NCBI GenBank assembly: GCA_022573065.1
Contig: JACZUQ010000027.1
Coordinates: 1 to 8,310 of the forward strand
Reading direction: 5' to 3'
DNA from: Nitrososphaerota archaeon
GTDB lineage: Archaea; Thermoproteota; Nitrososphaeria; Nitrososphaerales; Nitrosopumilaceae
Length of the DNA stretch: 8,310 bases
A model generated the notes under the pieces. It did not search any database and had not been told where the DNA came from. It saw only the letters and a program-made list of their open reading frames with translations. Shown one piece after another: positions 5,854 through 8,310 of this stretch. Each line of letters starts with the position of its first letter. Within the stretch, counting starts at the first letter, position 1. The position numbers were made by a program, and so were the translations under genes.

Positions 5854-6875
5854 TTTTTTGAAGCCAAAAATAATGCATATGGTTTCTTTGTGTCTTGCCA
5901 GATTTTTTCTACCTTGAATCCAGCTTTATGCATGATATTTTCAATTTGAGGAATTGAATATTTGTAAGAATGCTCTGTATGTATCAACTCATCTTTTTCA
6001 ATATCTAATTGTAGACCAGCTTTTTTAATTTCTACTTTTTGATCTTCGAGTGAACGTAAATACATTTCAATTCTTTGTTCTTTTTCATTATATAGTGAGT
6101 GATGTACAAACTGTGAGAGAACAAAGTTGGCGTTTAGCTCAGCATTTATTCGTGACAAGACGTTTAGATTAAAGTTTGCAGTAATTCCTGCAGAGTCATC
6201 ATATGCATTTTCTAAAACTACTTTATCTTTTATTAGATCCAATCCAATGAAAAACAGATCATTATATTTCATGATTGATGAAATTTTTTGTAAAAATGCA
6301 AATCCTAATTCTGGAGTAAAGTTTCCATAACTAGAACCTAAAAATGCAATCAGGTTTGGTTTATTGTTATACTTTTCAACAAACTCCAATCCACCCTCAT
6401 AGGTATCAATAACTCCAGTAATGGATAGATTTTCATAACTTTCTAATAGTTTCTGTGAGCTTTCCTGTAAAATGTCTGAGATGTCTATTGGAAAGTACTC
6501 TGTTTTATTTTGAATATTAGTTAAAACATCTAACAGTAATCTTGTTTTTACTGCAGAGCCGCTTCCAAGCTCAACTAGACGCATATCTTCTGTAACAAAC
6601 TTTTCCAATTCACTTCCGATTGTTTTTAGAAGATTGGTTTCTGTTCGTGTCAAATAATATTCTGGTAACTCACAAATGTCATCGAATAATTCTGAACCCT
6701 TTATATCATAGAAAAATTTTGGGTTGATTGATTTTTCTTTTTGATTTAGACTGCGAGATATTTCTTCGGCAAAAGTTTTATTAGATTTTGCAAGTTCTGG
6801 TTTAAAATATCGTAATCTAGAATTTATTTCAAAATGTCTGTATCTAAGTGACTTTTGGAGTGTTTTTGTACTCAT
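5850..6875 (-). CDS. egtD: L-histidine N-alpha-methyltransferase, EgtD
   Basis: EgtD trimethylates the amino group of histidine with SAM to make hercynine, the substrate of EgtB. From the chosen start the protein has 341 residues (mycobacterial EgtD is about 320). Motifs are FFYDIKGSELFDDI, LPEYYLTRTE, the SAM loop ELGSGSAVKTR (102-112), FLGSSYGNFTP, NAYDDSAGITANFNLNVL and RIEMYLRS. Residues corresponding to mycobacterial N166, Y206, M252, E282 and S284 are N185, Y225, M271, E301 and S303, at one constant offset of 19. Histidine specificity is therefore well supported. I choose ATG 6873-6875 because a TATA box lies 26 bases upstream. The in-frame ATG at 6900-6902 would add nine residues but lies within that box. 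The gene is convergent with egtB (4-bp stop overlap) and divergent from the ABC ATPase. Confidence 0.93.
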   Translation of the reverse strand: MSTKTLQKSLRYRHFEINSRLRYFKPELAKSNKTFAEEISRSLNQKEKSINPKFFYDIKGSELFDDICELPEYYLTRTETNLLKTIGSELEKFVTEDMRLVELGSGSAVKTRLLLDVLTNIQNKTEYFPIDISDILQESSQKLLESYENLSITGVIDTYEGGLEFVEKYNNKPNLIAFLGSSYGNFTPELGFAFLQKISSIMKYNDLFFIGLDLIKDKVVLENAYDDSAGITANFNLNVLSRINAELNANFVLSQFVHHSLYNEKEQRIEMYLRSLEDQKVEIKKAGLQLDIEKDELIHTEHSYKYSIPQIENIMHKAGFKVEKIWQDTKKPYALFLASKN

Positions 6876-6893
6876 TTGTGTTACGGCCCGGTT

Positions 6894-6905
6894 TTTATAC
6901 ATAAA
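6894..6905. promoter_or_regulatory. Shared bidirectional TATA element of egtD and the ABC ATPase gene
   Basis: TTTATACATAAA is a quasi-palindrome that reads as a TATA box on both strands. The plus-strand box TTTATACA is centred about 25 bases before ATG 6923. The minus-strand box TTTATGTA is centred about 26 bases before ATG 6875. Neither gene has a Shine-Dalgarno site, so both mRNAs should be leaderless. One TATA-binding-protein site could serve only one direction at a time. Confidence 0.6.
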
Positions 6906-6922
6906 TGCTTTATCCCAAATTA

Positions 6923-7888
6923 ATGAGTATTATTCTTAAGGTAGAAAATCTCACAAAATATTTTGTGAAAAAAGGATTTTTTAGCTCAAAAACATCAATT
7001 GTAAAAGCAGTTGATGATGTTTCTTTTTCACTCTATGAAGGTGAGGTTTTTGTACTCGCTGGAGAATCTGGTTCAGGAAAATCAACTATTGCAAGATTGA
7101 TTATGAAATCAATTGAGGCAGATTCTGGGAAAATTATTTTTGATGGTCAAGAAATTGGAATTGATTCTAAGAGTCTAACGAAAATTAGAATGGCTTGCCA
7201 GATGGTACATCAAGATCCTTATGACTCCATTAATCCACGAATGAAGGTTTTTGATATTGTTTCAGAACCACTCGAAATTCACAAAATTGGTAATTTCAAA
7301 GAAAGGCAAAAACGAGTAATGGAAACACTACGTGAAGTAAGATTAGAACCTGCTGAAGAAATTGCAAAAAAATATCCCCATGCTTTATCTGGGGGACAGC
7401 GTCAAAGAATTGTTTTGGCAAGAGCGCTTGTATTAAAACCCAAAGTCATAATTGCAGACGAACCAGTTTCAATGCTAGATGTATCTATCCGTGCAGAAGT
7501 TTTAGAATTAATGGAAGATTTACAAAAAAAATACCATATCTCGTTTTTCTACATTACACATGACTTGGCAACTGCGAGACATTTTGGAAATAGAATTGCA
7601 ATTTTGTATTTGGGAAAAATAGTTGAAATTGGTCCAATTGATGATGTTTTATTACATCCAAAGCATCCATATACCCAAGCTTTACTTGACGCACTTTCAG
7701 AACCAAATCCAGATAATCTGCATAGAGAGAGAAAAATTCGTATTAACGAGCCACTAGACATTGATGTGTATGAAGGATGTAGATTTAGAGCAAGATGTCC
7801 TTATGCTATAGAGCAGTGTAAAGAAGAGCCCCCATTAGAAAGCATTGGGAAAAAAAGAGATGTTGCATGTTTTGTTCAGTTAGATTAA
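6923..7888 (+). CDS. Solitary DppF/OppF-type peptide ABC transporter ATPase
   Basis: This 321-residue protein is the nucleotide-binding subunit of a peptide or nickel-type (Dpp/Opp) importer and would act at the inner face of the membrane. It shows Walker A GESGSGKST (47-55), Q-loop VHQDPYDSINPR with Q97, signature LSGGQRQRI (155-163), Walker B VIIADEP (175-181) and switch histidine H213 in ITHD. The C-terminal oligopeptide-binding HPY region (HPKHPYTQALLDA, 246-258) is followed by four cysteines, C286, C292, C299 and C316. This pattern is common in the family and may hold an iron-sulfur cluster. I prefer ATG 6923 (MSIILKVENLTKYF) over ATG 6905 because the TATA element ends at 6905. The gene stands alone: egtD diverges upstream and smc converges downstream, so permeases, second ATPase and binding protein must be encoded elsewhere. 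The substrate is unknown. Confidence 0.92.
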   Translation: MSIILKVENLTKYFVKKGFFSSKTSIVKAVDDVSFSLYEGEVFVLAGESGSGKSTIARLIMKSIEADSGKIIFDGQEIGIDSKSLTKIRMACQMVHQDPYDSINPRMKVFDIVSEPLEIHKIGNFKERQKRVMETLREVRLEPAEEIAKKYPHALSGGQRQRIVLARALVLKPKVIIADEPVSMLDVSIRAEVLELMEDLQKKYHISFFYITHDLATARHFGNRIAILYLGKIVEIGPIDDVLLHPKHPYTQALLDALSEPNPDNLHRERKIRINEPLDIDVYEGCRFRARCPYAIEQCKEEPPLESIGKKRDVACFVQLD

Positions 7889-7904
7889 GATTTAGAAATC
7901 ATAT

Positions 7905-7974
7905 GGGGAAAACACTAACCTACATCAACTCTAGCTTGTCTTGTTTTCCCCTAACAAGCGAGGATATTGGTTAG
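7905..7974. repeat. Intergenic inverted repeats with competing pairings, possible structured RNA or 3' end signal
   Basis: GGGGAAAACA (7905-7914) pairs perfectly with TGTTTTCCCC (7942-7951) around a 27-base loop. The loop contains CTAACC (7915-7920), complementary to GGTTAG (7969-7974), and GCTTGT (7934-7939), complementary to ACAAGC (7954-7959). These two pairings nest with each other but exclude or pseudoknot with the main stem. By my count the segment is about 45 percent G+C, richer than the genes around it. It lies between the convergent ends of the ABC ATPase gene and smc. No tRNA box or recognised RNA family is seen, and the strand is undetermined. Confidence 0.45.
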
Positions 7975-8010
7975 CACTGACATTCATTACAAATTTTGCA
8001 TTTAAGATTA

Positions 8011-8027
8011 ATCAATTAGTAATTGAT
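8011..8027. repeat. 17-bp perfect palindrome over the smc stop codon
   Basis: ATCAATTA and TAATTGAT flank a single G. The palindrome includes the TGA stop of smc and its last four codons. It may act as a 3' end signal, but it is AT-only apart from three bases and could be chance. Confidence 0.4.
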
Positions 8028-8310
8028 GGTATTCGCTTATCTTTGTAAGTAACTATATGAGAAACCCCATTTTTGGGAAATACTCCATAAATCAGCTTGG
8101 CTTTTTCTACCACAGTGTCCTTTAGAGATACCATAAGGAATTGACTACCCTTTGATCTTTCTTCAACGATTTTTGAAAGTTTTTCAGAGTTTAGTGCATC
8201 CAAATGTGCGTCTATTTCATCAAATAGATAAAATGGTGATGGTTTGAGCTTTTGTAAAGCCAGTACAAAAACAACAGCAGCCAGAGTCTTTTCACCACCG
8301 CTGATTGAAG
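8012..8310 (-). CDS. smc: Chromosome segregation protein SMC, C-terminal end only
   Basis: The last 98 codons of a gene that begins beyond the window are present. SMC proteins are ATP-driven dimeric DNA clamps that organise and separate chromosomes. The visible part is the C-terminal ATPase half: the ABC signature SISGGEKTLAAVVFVLAL, then Walker B FYLFDEIDAHLDALN, then the FLMVSLKD segment that corresponds to the D-loop/switch region of SMC heads (usually FIVISL). The spacing of signature and Walker B and the PSPFYLFDE context fit SMC better than Rad50. The internal ATG at 8201-8203 is not a start, since the conserved head continues upstream without a stop to the window edge. The protein ends shortly after the head, as usual. 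The gene converges on the ABC ATPase gene across 123 bases. Confidence 0.92.
   Translation of the reverse strand, partial: SISGGEKTLAAVVFVLALQKLKPSPFYLFDEIDAHLDALNSEKLSKIVEERSKGSQFLMVSLKDTVVEKAKLIYGVFPKNGVSHIVTYKDKRIPSITN

Noticed and set aside
5633..5917. Plus-strand open frame over the 3' end of egtB
   Set aside because: It is a shifted frame of conserved EgtB and EgtD coding sequence, with no recognisable protein features.
7905..7980. Possible tRNA or box C/D RNA between the ABC ATPase gene and smc
   Set aside because: No tRNA T-loop sequence, acceptor pairing or cloverleaf fits on either strand. A CTGA is present but no proper C box at the expected distance.
8012..8203. Free-standing 63-residue protein starting at the ATG at 8201-8203
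   Set aside because: The same frame continues upstream to the window edge with the SMC signature and Walker B motifs, so this is only the end of smc.

Overview
The window looks like a chromosomal piece of an ammonia-oxidising archaeon of the Nitrosopumilus type (Nitrososphaerota/Thaumarchaeota). The evidence is the low G+C, an archaeal-type prolyl-tRNA synthetase with a C-terminal four-cysteine domain, a coenzyme F420 ligase, a standalone SMC, an EgtB/EgtD pair, and TATA boxes about 26 bases ahead of start codons that lack a ribosome binding site (leaderless mRNAs). The genus is an inference from gene content. Gene density is normal and no mobile element, CRISPR array, rRNA or tRNA is visible.

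Left part (1-2621, all minus strand): a TusA-type sulfur carrier is followed directly by a CysM-like cysteine synthase cut by the window edge. Then come CofE (F420 gamma-glutamyl ligase) and a SerB-family phosphoserine phosphatase. Neither tusA nor cysM has an ATG, GTG or TTG start. The two are in the same frame with one TAA between them.

Middle (2651-4491, plus strand): a small four-cysteine protein of unknown function on a leaderless promoter, then proS.

Right part: egtB (plus) and egtD (minus) converge, and their stop codons overlap by 4 bp. Together they encode histidine trimethylation and C-S bond formation of ergothioneine synthesis. egtD diverges from a solitary DppF/OppF-type ABC ATPase. 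One quasi-palindromic TATA element sits almost midway between their second-Met codons, so I place both starts there. The ATPase converges on the 3' end of smc, across a 123-bp gap that holds a strong inverted repeat with competing pairings.

Taken together, sulfur and serine chemistry dominates. The SerB-like enzyme acts on O-phosphoserine. The cysM-like enzyme carries an RN motif resembling that of O-phosphoserine-using CysM. TusA could supply the sulfur, and cysteine is a plausible sulfur donor for EgtB. A TusA-fed O-phosphoserine sulfhydrylase that feeds ergothioneine is my main hypothesis for an undescribed system here. It is inference built on clear family assignments.
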